The notes under the pieces: model-generated
Told to the model about the DNA's origin: nothing
Seen by the model: the letters and a program-made list of their open reading frames with translations, nothing else
Database searches by the model: none
Program-made: the position numbers and the translations under genes
Source of the DNA: an uncultured Acidimicrobiales bacterium
GTDB taxonomy: Bacteria; Actinomycetota; Acidimicrobiia; Acidimicrobiales; SHLQ01
DNA: 35,472 bases
NCBI GenBank assembly: GCA_938015295.1
Contig: CALLQB010000110.1
Coordinates: 1-35,472 of the forward strand
Direction: 5' to 3'
Shown: one piece after another, positions 1 to 8,824 of the stretch
How the letters are laid out: each line of letters starts with the position of its first letter
Numbering within the stretch: position 1 is the first letter of the stretch

Positions 1-1250
1 CCAGCAGGAGAGCGGATGTACCCGGCCGGCGTTACTGCTGAGACCTGATAGGTACCGGCGGGCAGGTCGGCGAACAGGTAACTACCGTCGACTCCGCTGA
101 CGACCGTTTCCGATACTTGTGTGCCCGACGCTGTCGTTCCAGAAAGATCGACCGTCACGTTCGCCAGACCCGGCTCGCCGACGTCTTGAATACCGTCACC
201 GTCGAGGTCGTCGAAGACGAAGTCGCCAACCGAAGCGGTGAGGAAAAAGCCGCTATCGATAGCGCTGTTCGCGCCGTTTGACACAACAGCGACAGGTGCC
301 GTTTGCCCGTCGGAATCAGCCGCCGGATCAACGCCTGCACCAACGGGGCTCGCCGCGTATCCGGCAGGGGGTACAAAGCTCACGATGTAGTTGCCCGGCA
401 CGAGGCCCGGGAAGTTGTAGGACCCATCTGCCGCTGAGGTCGCGTTGTACGTGACCGGACCCGCTGGAGTCACAACGGTTGCGGTGACGGCGACGCCACC
501 CATTCCGAGCTCGCCGACATCCTGAATACCGTCGCTATCGATGTCGTCCCAAACCCGGTCGCCCAAGGTCGCAAGCCGGTAGAAACCTTGGTCAACAGTG
601 TCGACCGTCTGGCCAGCGCCGATGGTGAGGGTAGCGGTTAGGCCGTCAGAGTCGAGTATGTCGTCGCCCTCATTGTCAAAGGTCGGCGTGTACAACGGCG
701 GCGTCGTGAATGTCACGGTGTAGTTGCCGGGAACGAGGTCGGTAAACAGGTAGTCGCCGCTGGGGCCAGTCGTGGTAGTCATGTTTGCGAGCGGCGCACC
801 ACCAAGGTCGGATCCCGAAAGTTCGACTGCCACATTCGCCAGTCCGGGTTCACCCACATCCTGCGAGCCGTTTCCGTTGAGGTCTTCCCAAACCAGGTCG
901 CCGATGCTCGAAACGTCGGTCCAGCCCGAGTCGCCACCGGTGTAGTTTTCGCCGGAGACAAGCGTGATCACGAACTGCTCGCCGTTTGAATCGAGCGCAG
1001 GGTCGGTGCCCTGAGCTACCAGGGTCGGCGCCATGCCGGTCGGGCCCGCCACCTCAACGGTGTAGGTACCCGGCACCAGGCCGGTAAAGGAATACGCGCC
1101 AGCGCCGTTGGTCGTCGTCGTTTGCGGGCCGACGACGGCGCCGGTTACCTCGGTTCCGGTCAGGGTCACCAACACCGAGTTCAGGCCCGGCTCGCCGGAG
1201 TCCTGGATGCCGTCGCCGTCGGCATCGTTCCAGACGAAATCGCCAATCGA
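1..1250 (-). repeat. Four tandem SdrD-B-like domain repeats, period about 340 bp
   Basis: Within the large surface-protein gene, four homologous units start near nucleotides 1250, 909, 569 and 233 on the minus strand. Each encodes the GD-x-VW-(D/E)D opening and a Gly/Asp-rich loop. They are diverged at the DNA level, so they look old rather than recently amplified. The last unit is cut by the window edge, so the copy number may be higher. Confidence 0.8.
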
Positions 1251-4200
1251 TGCGGGCACATACCCGAAGTAGCTCGACGCGTCGGTGGCGTTGATCGGTG
1301 GACCGACGGACGCGCCAAGCCCGTCAACTGGCTGGCCGGTTGCTGTTGCGACGTTGCTGTAGTTGCCGTCGACCGCCTGGGCGGCGAACGTGCACACCAC
1401 TGTCTCAGAAGGTCCGACCGGCGAACCCCAGGCGGCGCCGTCTGATCTCACGCACTCGGTTTCGCTGAGCGACACCGACGCTTCTTGGTCGTCGGCAAGG
1501 GTGGACAGGTCGACCGCGACGGTTCCGGTGTTTCGAATCGTGTACCTCCACAAAACCGGTTCGCCAACGACCACGGTTGGTCCGCCACCTAGGTCGGCAT
1601 CGAGCCACGGGCCGGCAAGAGAGGTGCTGGTTTCCTTCACCAACTCGAGCGACGGCAACGCGGTAACCACTCGGGCCGAGTCTTCGTCGTCCTCAGAGGT
1701 TGCCGGATCGAACGGGTCGGCGGCGTTGCCTGGGGCCGAGTCGACATCGCTGACACCGACGGAAATGATCTGGGCCACGTTTGTCCAGTCGCCGTCAGGC
1801 ACAACCGTGTCGTAGGTGAGCGTCGCGACTTCACCATTGGCGAGATAGGGAATCGTCCATAGGCCACTGGCTTCATCGAAGGTACCGACGTCGGCAGACG
1901 AGGAGAGCGGCGTGATGGTTAGACCCAGCGGCAAGGTGTCGCCTATCACGATGTTGTTCGCCGCAGTCGGCCCATCGTTGGTCACAACAAGAGACCATGT
2001 CGCGGTGCTCCCCGCCAGCACCGCAACGGGTCCCTGCGACCCATTGATCAGCTTGTCGAGCGAAAGGTCGCCGTTGGCGACGGTGATGCCCACCTTGCGA
2101 GGCTCGGATACCTCGGTAGCGCTTCCGTCGGTACGAGAGCCAACAAACGCGAAGCTGTTCCAAGCAACTTCACCGATAGACGCCGAGGGCGGAACGTCCA
2201 TCGACCATTCAACGACATAGGTTTCGCTGGGTTCGATTGACGAACCGGCAAGGTCGAACTTCAGAGCCGTGACGGTTGTGAGATCAACCGGCGCAACCGC
2301 TGACCAGTCGTCGACGCAGCTCGCTAGATGGCTGGCGAGCACGGTCGGGTCGGTGGGATCATCCATGACCTCGGCCCTGCACGGATCTGGCGAGGTCGAG
2401 TAGAGAATCGAGACAGCGCCTGGACCGGCTATTCCTGCCGACGTCACTGCGGGCAGTGTCGCGAGCTGTGGCGCCCATTCTGAAAGCCGTTGTTCGCCTG
2501 CTTGCAGGAACGAAACGCCTGTGTCGCCGACCAGCGGAAGCAGGTCGTAGGCGACGAGATCGTTGACCGAGGAGTTGCCGGCGTTGACAAGCTCGATCCG
2601 GTAGTCGGCGACGCCCCCGGATTCGGTCAGTCCGAACTCGGGGAACTCGGTCCAGGTCGCGTCGAAGCTTCCCGAAACTTGTTTGCGCCCTTCGACGCTC
2701 GTGATTTCGGCGACGGTGAGCGTGTTGGTTCTCCGACACAGGGTGTCGGTGACATCGAGGTCCTGATCGATGTCGTTGGTGTCGACAACCGCTCCGCTGA
2801 AACAAGTTGTGGTGCCCGGGTCGCTGATGTCCCAGGAGAACGTCTCGTTTACGTAATCGCCGGCGAGGGCGTCGGGGGGAACGAGGACTTTGTAATACAG
2901 ATAGAAATAGCTGGTGAGTCCGTCGTCGCCGAGGCGACCATCGGGTGGCGTCCACGAGAACGTGGCCAGATCCTGCGCGCCGACATAGCCGGGGGTGATG
3001 GTGAGCGAAGGCGCCGGAATGACCGAGCTGGTCGTTCGCACCGACGCTGGATCGATGGTCCATCCGGCCGGGAGGAGGTCATAGAACTCGGTGTCCATCG
3101 GGCCAGAGCTTTGGTTAGTGATGTAGATGCGGTGCTCAACAGCACTTCCGGGCGACACCAACGAAGATCCCGTGAGATAGGGATAGTGATAGACGTCAAC
3201 GGAGGGAACACCAACCGTGATCTCTTGGCATTCCTGGATCGGACCACCGCTGCCAGCCGCCGAGGTATAGCTGAAGTCGGCACAGTTCGTCATGGTCGGC
3301 AAGCTATAGCCCGCCTCAATCTCGCCATAGACATACGTTCGGACGTTGGTGTTGCCCGGGTCTGCTTCGTACTCAAGCCGTAGATAGGTAATCCGGTCGT
3401 CACCGACCAACCCCAGCGCCGAGACAGACCACGAGTTGTAGGTTGAGCTATTTGTATGCGGCTCATCAAAGAGCGACCGGACAGTCGGGTCGTCACGGGT
3501 CGCGAACCAGGCGCCGGTGACCGTCGGGTACACGTCGTACTTGTAATAGACGATTCGATCGGTGACGAAGCCGTCGGGGAACGTGTCTTCGGCAACGACG
3601 GTCAGCGGCGTGTTGCCCGAGGGGTTGACGCTCAGCACCCAGTTGAACCGCTCGCCGATAGCTACGGTGTCGGCGGATGCCACCGAATCGTATTTGTCAA
3701 AGGTGTACCCGATCGTCGGATCAGCAAAACCGTGGGTCACCTCGGCGACGGCTGAGACTACGGCGGCTGGGTCGCCAACGCCATGTCCGTTCACTGTGGC
3801 GTTATTGGTGACCGTGTCGGTTGTCAGGTAGCCCGGACCGTCAGGGTCGTTTGCGTCGTCGGGGAAGACAACCGTGAGATACACGGCATCGAGATCGCTG
3901 CTCGACACCGTCGTGCTTGAACATTCGTACGTCGATTGTGCGACGGTCAGGCCCGTCCAGGTCACGGTGTGAGCAACGGGGTCATAGACACCGCCGTTGG
4001 TTGCCGAGACGAAGTCGGTGTACGCCGGCAGGGTGTCCACAATTGTTGCGTTCTCGACTGCCCAGGACCCGTTTTCCCCAGCCTGTGTGGTATCGCATGC
4101 CCGCAGTTGGTACGTCACCGGAACATTGAGCGGCGGGTCGATACCGTTGGTCATCACCCGTTTGGTGAGCTCGAGGTCGAGGGTCGCGTTCAACTCGAAG

Positions 4201-4706
4201 GTTGCCGAACTCGTCACCGTGGCTGCGTTCGTCGCGCTAAACGATGCCGTAAAGAGCGTTGTTTGGCCGTCAGGGATGAACGGCTCTTCGGCGTAGAAGG
4301 TGGCAAAGACATCGCCGGTTGTTCCGCCGGGTAACGGATCTTGGAACGTAAAGACAACGCCGTTGGCGGTGCTGCCCGCAGTGGCGGTTGTGTGCGGACT
4401 GCCTGCCCCCGAAGGACGCTGGGTGAACGATGTTTCGTAGCGGAATCCTGCCGGCATTGGCACCGATATCTCGGCGCCTTCGCAGTCAACCGAGAGTGAC
4501 GAGCACGTGTAGGAGATGCGAAACGACATTGGCTCTCCCGACAGCGAAGGGCTGTTGACCGCAATCATCGTCACGCCAAGCGCTGCTGATCCCTGCGCCG
4601 TAGAGGGGCGCGACGAAGCAATGACAGACATGAGTGCAAAGAGGAGGGTAAGAACCACAAAGGCCCCAACCGACCGTAGAACTTGAGGGGTCCCGCGCCG
4701 ACGCAT
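1..4706 (-). CDS. Giant secreted surface protein with DUF11 and SdrD-B-like repeats (partial, C-terminus beyond window)
   Basis: An uninterrupted minus-strand frame runs from ATG at 4706 to the left edge: 1568 codons without a stop, so only the C-terminus is missing. Residues 1 to about 38 form a signal peptide (Arg-rich start, hydrophobic stretch FVVLTLLFALMSVIA, STAQ cleavage region). DUF11-like beta-sandwich modules are recognisable near residues 178, 879 (VVTNDGPTAANN) and 1019 (YTIRNTGTVAVD). Four SdrD-B/Cna-B-like domains begin near residues 1153, 1267, 1380 and 1492, spaced about 112-114 residues, each opening with a (S/T)(I/L/V)GD-F/L/R-VW-D motif followed by an acidic D-x-D-G-x-Q-D calcium-loop-like stretch. 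Such proteins are usually cell-wall or extracellular adhesins; a sorting signal or anchor would lie outside the window. Ligand unknown. The domain calls are by pattern; adhesin function is inferred. Confidence 0.85.
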   Translation of the reverse strand, partial: MRRRGTPQVLRSVGAFVVLTLLFALMSVIASSRPSTAQGSAALGVTMIAVNSPSLSGEPMSFRISYTCSSLSVDCEGAEISVPMPAGFRYETSFTQRPSGAGSPHTTATAGSTANGVVFTFQDPLPGGTTGDVFATFYAEEPFIPDGQTTLFTASFSATNAATVTSSATFELNATLDLELTKRVMTNGIDPPLNVPVTYQLRACDTTQAGENGSWAVENATIVDTLPAYTDFVSATNGGVYDPVAHTVTWTGLTVAQSTYECSSTTVSSSDLDAVYLTVVFPDDANDPDGPGYLTTDTVTNNATVNGHGVGDPAAVVSAVAEVTHGFADPTIGYTFDKYDSVASADTVAIGERFNWVLSVNPSGNTPLTVVAEDTFPDGFVTDRIVYYKYDVYPTVTGAWFATRDDPTVRSLFDEPHTNSSTYNSWSVSALGLVGDDRITYLRLEYEADPGNTNVRTYVYGEIEAGYSLPTMTNCADFSYTSAAGSGGPIQECQEITVGVPSVDVYHYPYLTGSSLVSPGSAVEHRIYITNQSSGPMDTEFYDLLPAGWTIDPASVRTTSSVIPAPSLTITPGYVGAQDLATFSWTPPDGRLGDDGLTSYFYLYYKVLVPPDALAGDYVNETFSWDISDPGTTTCFSGAVVDTNDIDQDLDVTDTLCRRTNTLTVAEITSVEGRKQVSGSFDATWTEFPEFGLTESGGVADYRIELVNAGNSSVNDLVAYDLLPLVGDTGVSFLQAGEQRLSEWAPQLATLPAVTSAGIAGPGAVSILYSTSPDPCRAEVMDDPTDPTVLASHLASCVDDWSAVAPVDLTTVTALKFDLAGSSIEPSETYVVEWSMDVPPSASIGEVAWNSFAFVGSRTDGSATEVSEPRKVGITVANGDLSLDKLINGSQGPVAVLAGSTATWSLVVTNDGPTAANNIVIGDTLPLGLTITPLSSSADVGTFDEASGLWTIPYLANGEVATLTYDTVVPDGDWTNVAQIISVGVSDVDSAPGNAADPFDPATSEDDEDSARVVTALPSLELVKETSTSLAGPWLDADLGGGPTVVVGEPVLWRYTIRNTGTVAVDLSTLADDQEASVSLSETECVRSDGAAWGSPVGPSETVVCTFAAQAVDGNYSNVATATGQPVDGLGASVGPPINATDASSYFGYVPASIGDFVWNDADGDGIQDSGEPGLNSVLVTLTGTEVTGAVVGPQTTTTNGAGAYSFTGLVPGTYTVEVAGPTGMAPTLVAQGTDPALDSNGEQFVITLVSGENYTGGDSGWTDVSSIGDLVWEDLNGNGSQDVGEPGLANVAVELSGSDLGGAPLANMTTTTGPSGDYLFTDLVPGNYTVTFTTPPLYTPTFDNEGDDILDSDGLTATLTIGAGQTVDTVDQGFYRLATLGDRVWDDIDSDGIQDVGELGMGGVAVTATVVTPAGPVTYNATSAADGSYNFPGLVPGNYIVSFVPPAGYAASPVGAGVDPAADSDGQTAPVAVVSNGANSAIDSGFFLTASVGDFVFDDLDGDGIQDVGEPGLANVTVDLSGTTASGTQVSETVVSGVDGSYLFADLPAGTYQVSAVTPAGYIRSPA

Positions 4707-4774
4707 GTCATGGCAACGGCAGTTTGGCCAAAAATCTGAACCATTTCGACCCTATGTGTCCAAATGTACGGTCT

Positions 4775-5782
4775 TTAGCCCTTGCGTTGCTCAGCTACAA
4801 CATTTCCCGCAGCCCATTTGTTGCCCTCGAGCACTTTGAGAAACCCGACAAGGTTTTGGTCGCGAATGCGTTCGAGATCGCGAATCTCATGCATACCCGA
4901 CTGCGCATTGGATTGTTCGACGAGTGTGTCGACCAACTCGGGGGTGAAGTCGGGCGTGTCCATCAGCTTCGAATAGGGCCAGTCGAGTGTGGGCCCGAAC
5001 TGCTCGATGAAGTGACGGAAACCGCCGACTCCGCCGGCAATGCGATACGTCTCGAACAGACCCATCTGTGCCCACCTAAGTCCGAAACCGTGGGTCATTA
5101 TGTCGTCGATTTCCTGCGTTGTAGCAACTCCGTCGTTGACCAACCAAAGGGCTTCTCGCCAAACGGCTTCGAGCAGACGGTCGCCGATGAATGCATCAAT
5201 CTCGACTCGCACGTGAATTGGACGCATGCCGAACGCGGCGTACATGCCTTGCGCACGTCGAATGTTTTCGAGGGTGGTTTGGTCACCTCCGACAACTTCG
5301 ACAACCGGGAGCAGGTACACCGGGTTGTACGGGTGTCCAACAACCAAACGTTCGGGGTTGGCCATGTCCGCCTGCATCACCGATGGCTTGATACCTGAGG
5401 TCGACGATCCAATGATCGCGTCAGCCGGGGCGGCAGCCTCAATCTCGGCGAGCACCGCAACCTTCACCTCAGGCCGCTCGGGAGCGCTCTCTTGAATGAA
5501 CTCTGCGTCGGCGACGGCCTCGGCAACCGAACCGGCCATCGTGTAACTGCCCTGCTTGTCGGTGGGCAGTCCGAGGTCGTCCCACGCGGCAACCGCGTTG
5601 CCCAGAACCTCGAGGAGAATGGCCTCGGCATCGGGTGACGGATCGGCCACCATCACGTTGACCCCTTTGAGCAACATGCGACTTGCCCAGGCAGCACCGA
5701 TGACACCGCAGCCAACAACGGCCGCCTTCTTGGGCAGATACTCGACGTAGTCGAGTTCGGAATGCAGTTCGGGCACCGTCAT
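4775..5782 (-). CDS. L-carnitine 3-dehydrogenase (3-hydroxyacyl-CoA dehydrogenase fold)
   Basis: About 335 residues. An N-terminal Rossmann fold has GCGVIG at residues 24-29, and a mid-protein GHPYNPVYLLP-VEVVGG segment is typical of L-carnitine dehydrogenases. The C-terminal half is the helical 3HCDH dimerisation domain. The family oxidises L-carnitine to 3-dehydrocarnitine with NAD+ in the cytoplasm. The length fits the stand-alone form; some rhizobial homologues carry a fused thioesterase, which is absent here. The ATG at 5782 shares its A with the TGA stop of the upstream gene; a GTG at 5785 is an alternative start overlapping by 4 bp. Either way translation is probably coupled. Neighbours (BKACE and gamma-butyrobetaine dioxygenase) support carnitine rather than a fatty-acyl substrate. 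Confidence 0.85.
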   Translation of the reverse strand: MTVPELHSELDYVEYLPKKAAVVGCGVIGAAWASRMLLKGVNVMVADPSPDAEAILLEVLGNAVAAWDDLGLPTDKQGSYTMAGSVAEAVADAEFIQESAPERPEVKVAVLAEIEAAAPADAIIGSSTSGIKPSVMQADMANPERLVVGHPYNPVYLLPVVEVVGGDQTTLENIRRAQGMYAAFGMRPIHVRVEIDAFIGDRLLEAVWREALWLVNDGVATTQEIDDIMTHGFGLRWAQMGLFETYRIAGGVGGFRHFIEQFGPTLDWPYSKLMDTPDFTPELVDTLVEQSNAQSGMHEIRDLERIRDQNLVGFLKVLEGNKWAAGNVVAEQRKG

Positions 5783-6672
5783 CACCCGTGCTTCGTGAGT
5801 TGCAGGTTGTCTCGCACCTGCTGGGGGCTGAGGATGTTGTAGTTCTGTGCCTGCAGGATCGTGACCGCTCTGTCAACCAAGTCGCCGTTGGAGGCGAGAA
5901 CGCCGCGGTCGAGATAGATGTTGTCCTCGAGGCCAACGCGCACATTGCCGCCACTGATTGCCGCCAGGGACACGTATTTGAGTTGGTTGCGGCCGATCGA
6001 GAACGCCGAGAAGGTCCAGTCGTCAGGCACGTTGTTTCGCATAGCCATGAAGGTGTTGAGATCGTCTGGCGCCCCCCAGGGCACTCCCATACACAGCTGC
6101 ACTACGACAGGTTCGGGGATGATGCCCCGGCGAACCAGGTCCTTCGCGTGAGCGAGGTGTCCGGTGTCGAACGCTTCGATCTCGATGCGACTTCCGATTT
6201 CGGTCATCTGTCGAGCCATCTCTTCAAGCGCGCTCGGCGTGTTAGTCATGACATAGTCACCCTCGCCGAAGTTCATCGTTCCGCAGTCGAGCGTGCAGAT
6301 TTCGGGCTTGAGTTGCCGCACGTGTTCGACACGTTCGGTAGCACCAACCATGTCGGTACCTTCCTCGTCGGGTGGCAGCGGAGTCTCGACGCCGCCAAGC
6401 ACGATGTCGCCCCCCATGCCTGCGGTGAAGTTGATGACGACGTCGGTGTCGCTGTCGCGGACGCGTTCGAACACTTCGGCGTACTTGCCGACGTCACGCG
6501 ACGGCATGCCGTTGTCTTCGCGGACGTGGATATGTGCAACTGCTGCGCCGGCCTTCGCGGCCTCGATGCACGAATCGGCAATCTGTTCGGGCGTAACAGG
6601 GACCTTGTCGGATTTGTGGGTTGTGTAGCCACCACCGGTGACTGCACAGGTGATGAAGACGCCGTCGTGCAT
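5782..6672 (-). CDS. BKACE-family (DUF849) beta-keto acid cleavage enzyme, probably acting on 3-dehydrocarnitine
   Basis: 296 residues, the usual BKACE length. The start at 6672 follows AAGGAAG at good spacing; an in-frame extension to 7092 would run through the upstream gene and is rejected. The HIH metal-ligand motif sits at residues 47-49 and the conserved Glu in GLEDNIY near residue 250, consistent with the Zn-dependent BKACE/Kce fold (TIM barrel). Family members condense a beta-keto acid with acetyl-CoA and cleave it; the dehydrocarnitine branch yields betainyl-CoA plus acetoacetate. Substrate is inferred from co-transcription with carnitine dehydrogenase and gamma-butyrobetaine dioxygenase. 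It is the middle gene of the operon, 29 bp after the upstream stop. Confidence 0.88.
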   Translation of the reverse strand: MHDGVFITCAVTGGGYTTHKSDKVPVTPEQIADSCIEAAKAGAAVAHIHVREDNGMPSRDVGKYAEVFERVRDSDTDVVINFTAGMGGDIVLGGVETPLPPDEEGTDMVGATERVEHVRQLKPEICTLDCGTMNFGEGDYVMTNTPSALEEMARQMTEIGSRIEIEAFDTGHLAHAKDLVRRGIIPEPVVVQLCMGVPWGAPDDLNTFMAMRNNVPDDWTFSAFSIGRNQLKYVSLAAISGGNVRVGLEDNIYLDRGVLASNGDLVDRAVTILQAQNYNILSPQQVRDNLQLTKHG

Positions 6673-6701
6673 GAAAGAACTTCCTTGGTTTCGTATCTGG
6701 G

Positions 6702-7910
6702 CTAGATGGTTGAACTGGTTGCGTGTGCATGTCGCCGATTGGCAACGCGGACGAAGGACCGAACCTCGTCCTGGTCGATGTAGATCCCTCGAAGGTGTCG
6801 GGCTCCTCCGGCGGAGAACGCGTCTCGGCCATGCAGAACTCGCCGATTGTCGAATCCGACGATGTCGCCAGGCGCAAACGGGTAATGCAGTCGAAAGTGT
6901 GGATCGGCTGCCACGGTCGAGAACACCTTCATCGCGGCGTATGCCCTCGGTATGTCGCGTTGATCCATATCGGGAAATCCTCGCACCGGATGAAACGCAC
7001 GGAAGGTAAGAGGAGACCCTTCGACACCAAGATCGATCATCGGCCCCGACCAACGGTGGTCGATATTGGGGCCCCGATTGAAAAATACCCAACGGAGCGT
7101 GGTGAGTGCCTCGAAGTGTTCGGGGTGCTTGTCTTGGAGATAGGCAGCAACCGCAGCGCCATCGGCCATCGTCGAGTTGCCGCCCTCAGTGTCGTTTACC
7201 AAGCAGTGAAGGAACTGGAAACCGGGCGGAGTTTCTCGAGTCGGCAGATCGGTGTGGGGCGGGAGTCGGAGGTTGGTGTTGGCAGTCGAGTTGGTGTCAT
7301 CGGAGCCGGCCAGTGAGATGTCGGCCAACACATCCCAGATTGGACCGAAGTTGGTATCGCGGACTGGGCCGATCTTCGCCGCAAGTTGTGCAAGAAAGTC
7401 GTGATCGGTGGGAGCGTTGCGAAGCCGAGCGATGCCGTGGCGCAACAAGTCGTTTGCCCAGGCTCGAAGGACCGCATCGTCGCTCAACACTTCGCTGCCG
7501 TCATAGGTCGGCGGTTCGCCGATAGCGGCGGTCCACGCCACTGGCTCGGGGAGCCAGCTGGAAGGAAGGTGGCGGCCATCAGCAACGTGGCGAAGCCAGC
7601 CAGGGTGATAGGTGGCTTCGACGTTGTCGGGCAACCAGCGGACGACGAGCGCTCCATCGTCTGTGATCTCTGCTGTCGATGCCGCTGGGCCGTCGTGGTG
7701 ATGCGCAGGGTCCATGATCCCTTCGCGGGTGGCCAGATCGACACCGCCGGCATCGACAGCATTTTCGCGAAGCCACAGGTCGAACACGACAGAGGCGGTG
7801 CCGTCAGGCCAACGTAGGTGAAGGAAGCTGCCGTCGATCGCCACCGAACGCAGCGGGCGCCAGGCGTAGTCGTAGAAGTCGGGTGCAAGCGCCCGTTGTG
7901 TGGTCACCAT
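6702..7910 (-). CDS. Gamma-butyrobetaine dioxygenase-like Fe(II)/2-oxoglutarate oxygenase
   Basis: 402 residues from the ATG at 7910, preceded by AAAGGGGG; a GTG at 7940 is possible but lacks a clear ribosome site. The fold is that of the TauD/GBBH group: an N-terminal small domain (residues about 20-110, with the WLREN signature near 46-50) and a C-terminal double-stranded beta helix. Iron ligands are H219 and D221 (HTD) and H360 (VLHGR). The family hydroxylates gamma-butyrobetaine (or trimethyllysine) using O2 and 2-oxoglutarate. Operon partners favour gamma-butyrobetaine to L-carnitine. Oddity: the Cys cluster that binds zinc after WLRDN in animal enzymes is missing (here AVDAGGVD). First gene of the operon, divergent from an IclR regulator. 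Confidence 0.83.
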   Translation of the reverse strand: MVTTQRALAPDFYDYAWRPLRSVAIDGSFLHLRWPDGTASVVFDLWLRENAVDAGGVDLATREGIMDPAHHHDGPAASTAEITDDGALVVRWLPDNVEATYHPGWLRHVADGRHLPSSWLPEPVAWTAAIGEPPTYDGSEVLSDDAVLRAWANDLLRHGIARLRNAPTDHDFLAQLAAKIGPVRDTNFGPIWDVLADISLAGSDDTNSTANTNLRLPPHTDLPTRETPPGFQFLHCLVNDTEGGNSTMADGAAVAAYLQDKHPEHFEALTTLRWVFFNRGPNIDHRWSGPMIDLGVEGSPLTFRAFHPVRGFPDMDQRDIPRAYAAMKVFSTVAADPHFRLHYPFAPGDIVGFDNRRVLHGRDAFSAGGARHLRGIYIDQDEVRSFVRVANRRHAHATSSTI

Positions 7911-7951
7911 CCCCGGTCCCCCTTTGGCCCAGCGTTGCACCTTTTGGCAAG

Positions 7952-7970
7952 CGTCCCATTGACTGGGACG
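7952..7970. promoter_or_regulatory. Perfect inverted repeat, candidate IclR operator overlapping the regulator's promoter
   Basis: CGTCCCA, spacer TTGAC, TGGGACG: two exact 7-bp arms in the 83-bp gap between the divergent dioxygenase and iclR genes. The loop and first right-arm base form a TTGACT -35 box (7959-7964). A weak -10, AAGAAT, lies 17 bp on (7982-7987), and ATG 7994 falls 6 nt after it. Occupancy would block the regulator's own promoter and could control the carnitine operon. The assignment to IclR is inferred from position. Confidence 0.6.
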
Positions 7971-7993
7971 TCCTACTCAGTAAGAATAATCGT

Positions 7994-8800
7994 ATGCAAG
8001 AGGGAGCACCGCCGTCAACACCTTCGGTTAGCCCCGTCGATCGAGCGTTTCAAATACTGCAGGTGATCGTTGCGGCTGGCGAACCTCTCGGTGTGCGCGA
8101 AATCGGCCGACGCACCGGCCTCCCACGGTCAACGGCCTCTCGGCTCGTGGCCTCACTCGACAGTCTTGGCATGGTCGAACGAACCGCCGACGCGCTGGTA
8201 GCGCCTGGCAGCGCTCTCGCAACATTGCAGCCCGGCGACAACGCCATGCCAAGCCTGCGCGACCAATTGCGCCCGCTGCTCACCGAACTCGTCAACACCT
8301 TCGGCGAGCATGCAGCGTTGTCGATCGACGACGGCGAAGCGTTGCTCTACGTCGACCAAGTCGCCGGCGAGAACCCCGTGTCGGTCGATGACGTAGCAGG
8401 CGAACGACAACCCTTTCACCTTGTCGCACCGGGACTGATGGCGATGGCGTCGTGGCCAAGCGAGCGCCTCGACAGCTACCTCTCCACCGAACTACATCGG
8501 GCCACCGAATTCTCGACGACCGACCCTCGCATGTTACGGCGGCGCGCCAAACGCACGGCGCGCGACGGCTACGTCTGGGCTGATCAAGAACTCGATGTCG
8601 GAATCAACGGCCTCGCCGTGCCACTTACCGGCGACAACGGCGAGGTGCTGGCAACCCTGAGCCTCTACGGTCCGAGCTACCGGTTCAATCCCGCCGATCG
8701 ACCCACAATTGCCGGGGAACTCATCGCACTCGTCAATCAACGGTCGTCAGCTCTACTCCGGCAAGAAGTGCACTCCAAGGCGACAAAGCGCAAGAAGTGA
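7994..8800 (+). CDS. IclR-family transcriptional regulator
   Basis: 268 residues from ATG 7994. An N-terminal winged helix (residues about 10-75, with the GLPRSTASRLVASL recognition helix) is followed by the IclR effector domain (about 85-255), including the A-x-G-x-AMAS region and the C-terminal NGLAVPL segment. There is no Shine-Dalgarno sequence, but a plausible -10 places the transcription start on the ATG, suggesting a leaderless mRNA. An in-frame GTG/ATG extension upstream would overlap the divergent gene and is not favoured. It is divergent from the carnitine operon and probably senses one of its intermediates (inference). Confidence 0.85.
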   Translation: MQEGAPPSTPSVSPVDRAFQILQVIVAAGEPLGVREIGRRTGLPRSTASRLVASLDSLGMVERTADALVAPGSALATLQPGDNAMPSLRDQLRPLLTELVNTFGEHAALSIDDGEALLYVDQVAGENPVSVDDVAGERQPFHLVAPGLMAMASWPSERLDSYLSTELHRATEFSTTDPRMLRRRAKRTARDGYVWADQELDVGINGLAVPLTGDNGEVLATLSLYGPSYRFNPADRPTIAGELIALVNQRSSALLRQEVHSKATKRKK

Positions 8801-8812
8801 CGGGCCGGAGCA

Positions 8813-8818
8813 TACGAT
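8813..8818 (+). promoter_or_regulatory. -10 box for leaderless bcp
   Basis: TACGAT followed by 6 nt and then the ATG of the peroxiredoxin gene. No ribosome-binding site is present, consistent with a leaderless transcript. Confidence 0.5.
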
Positions 8819-8824
8819 CGGGCA

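Noticed and set aside
2490..3383. A 297-codon plus-strand frame opposite the surface protein
   Set aside because: The minus-strand frame has a signal peptide, recognisable domains and no stops over 1568 codons; the opposite frame is a high-GC shadow with no recognisable domain.
6673..7092. An N-terminal extension of the BKACE gene to 7092
   Set aside because: It would overlap the dioxygenase gene by 390 bp; ATG 6672 has a good ribosome site and matches the family length.
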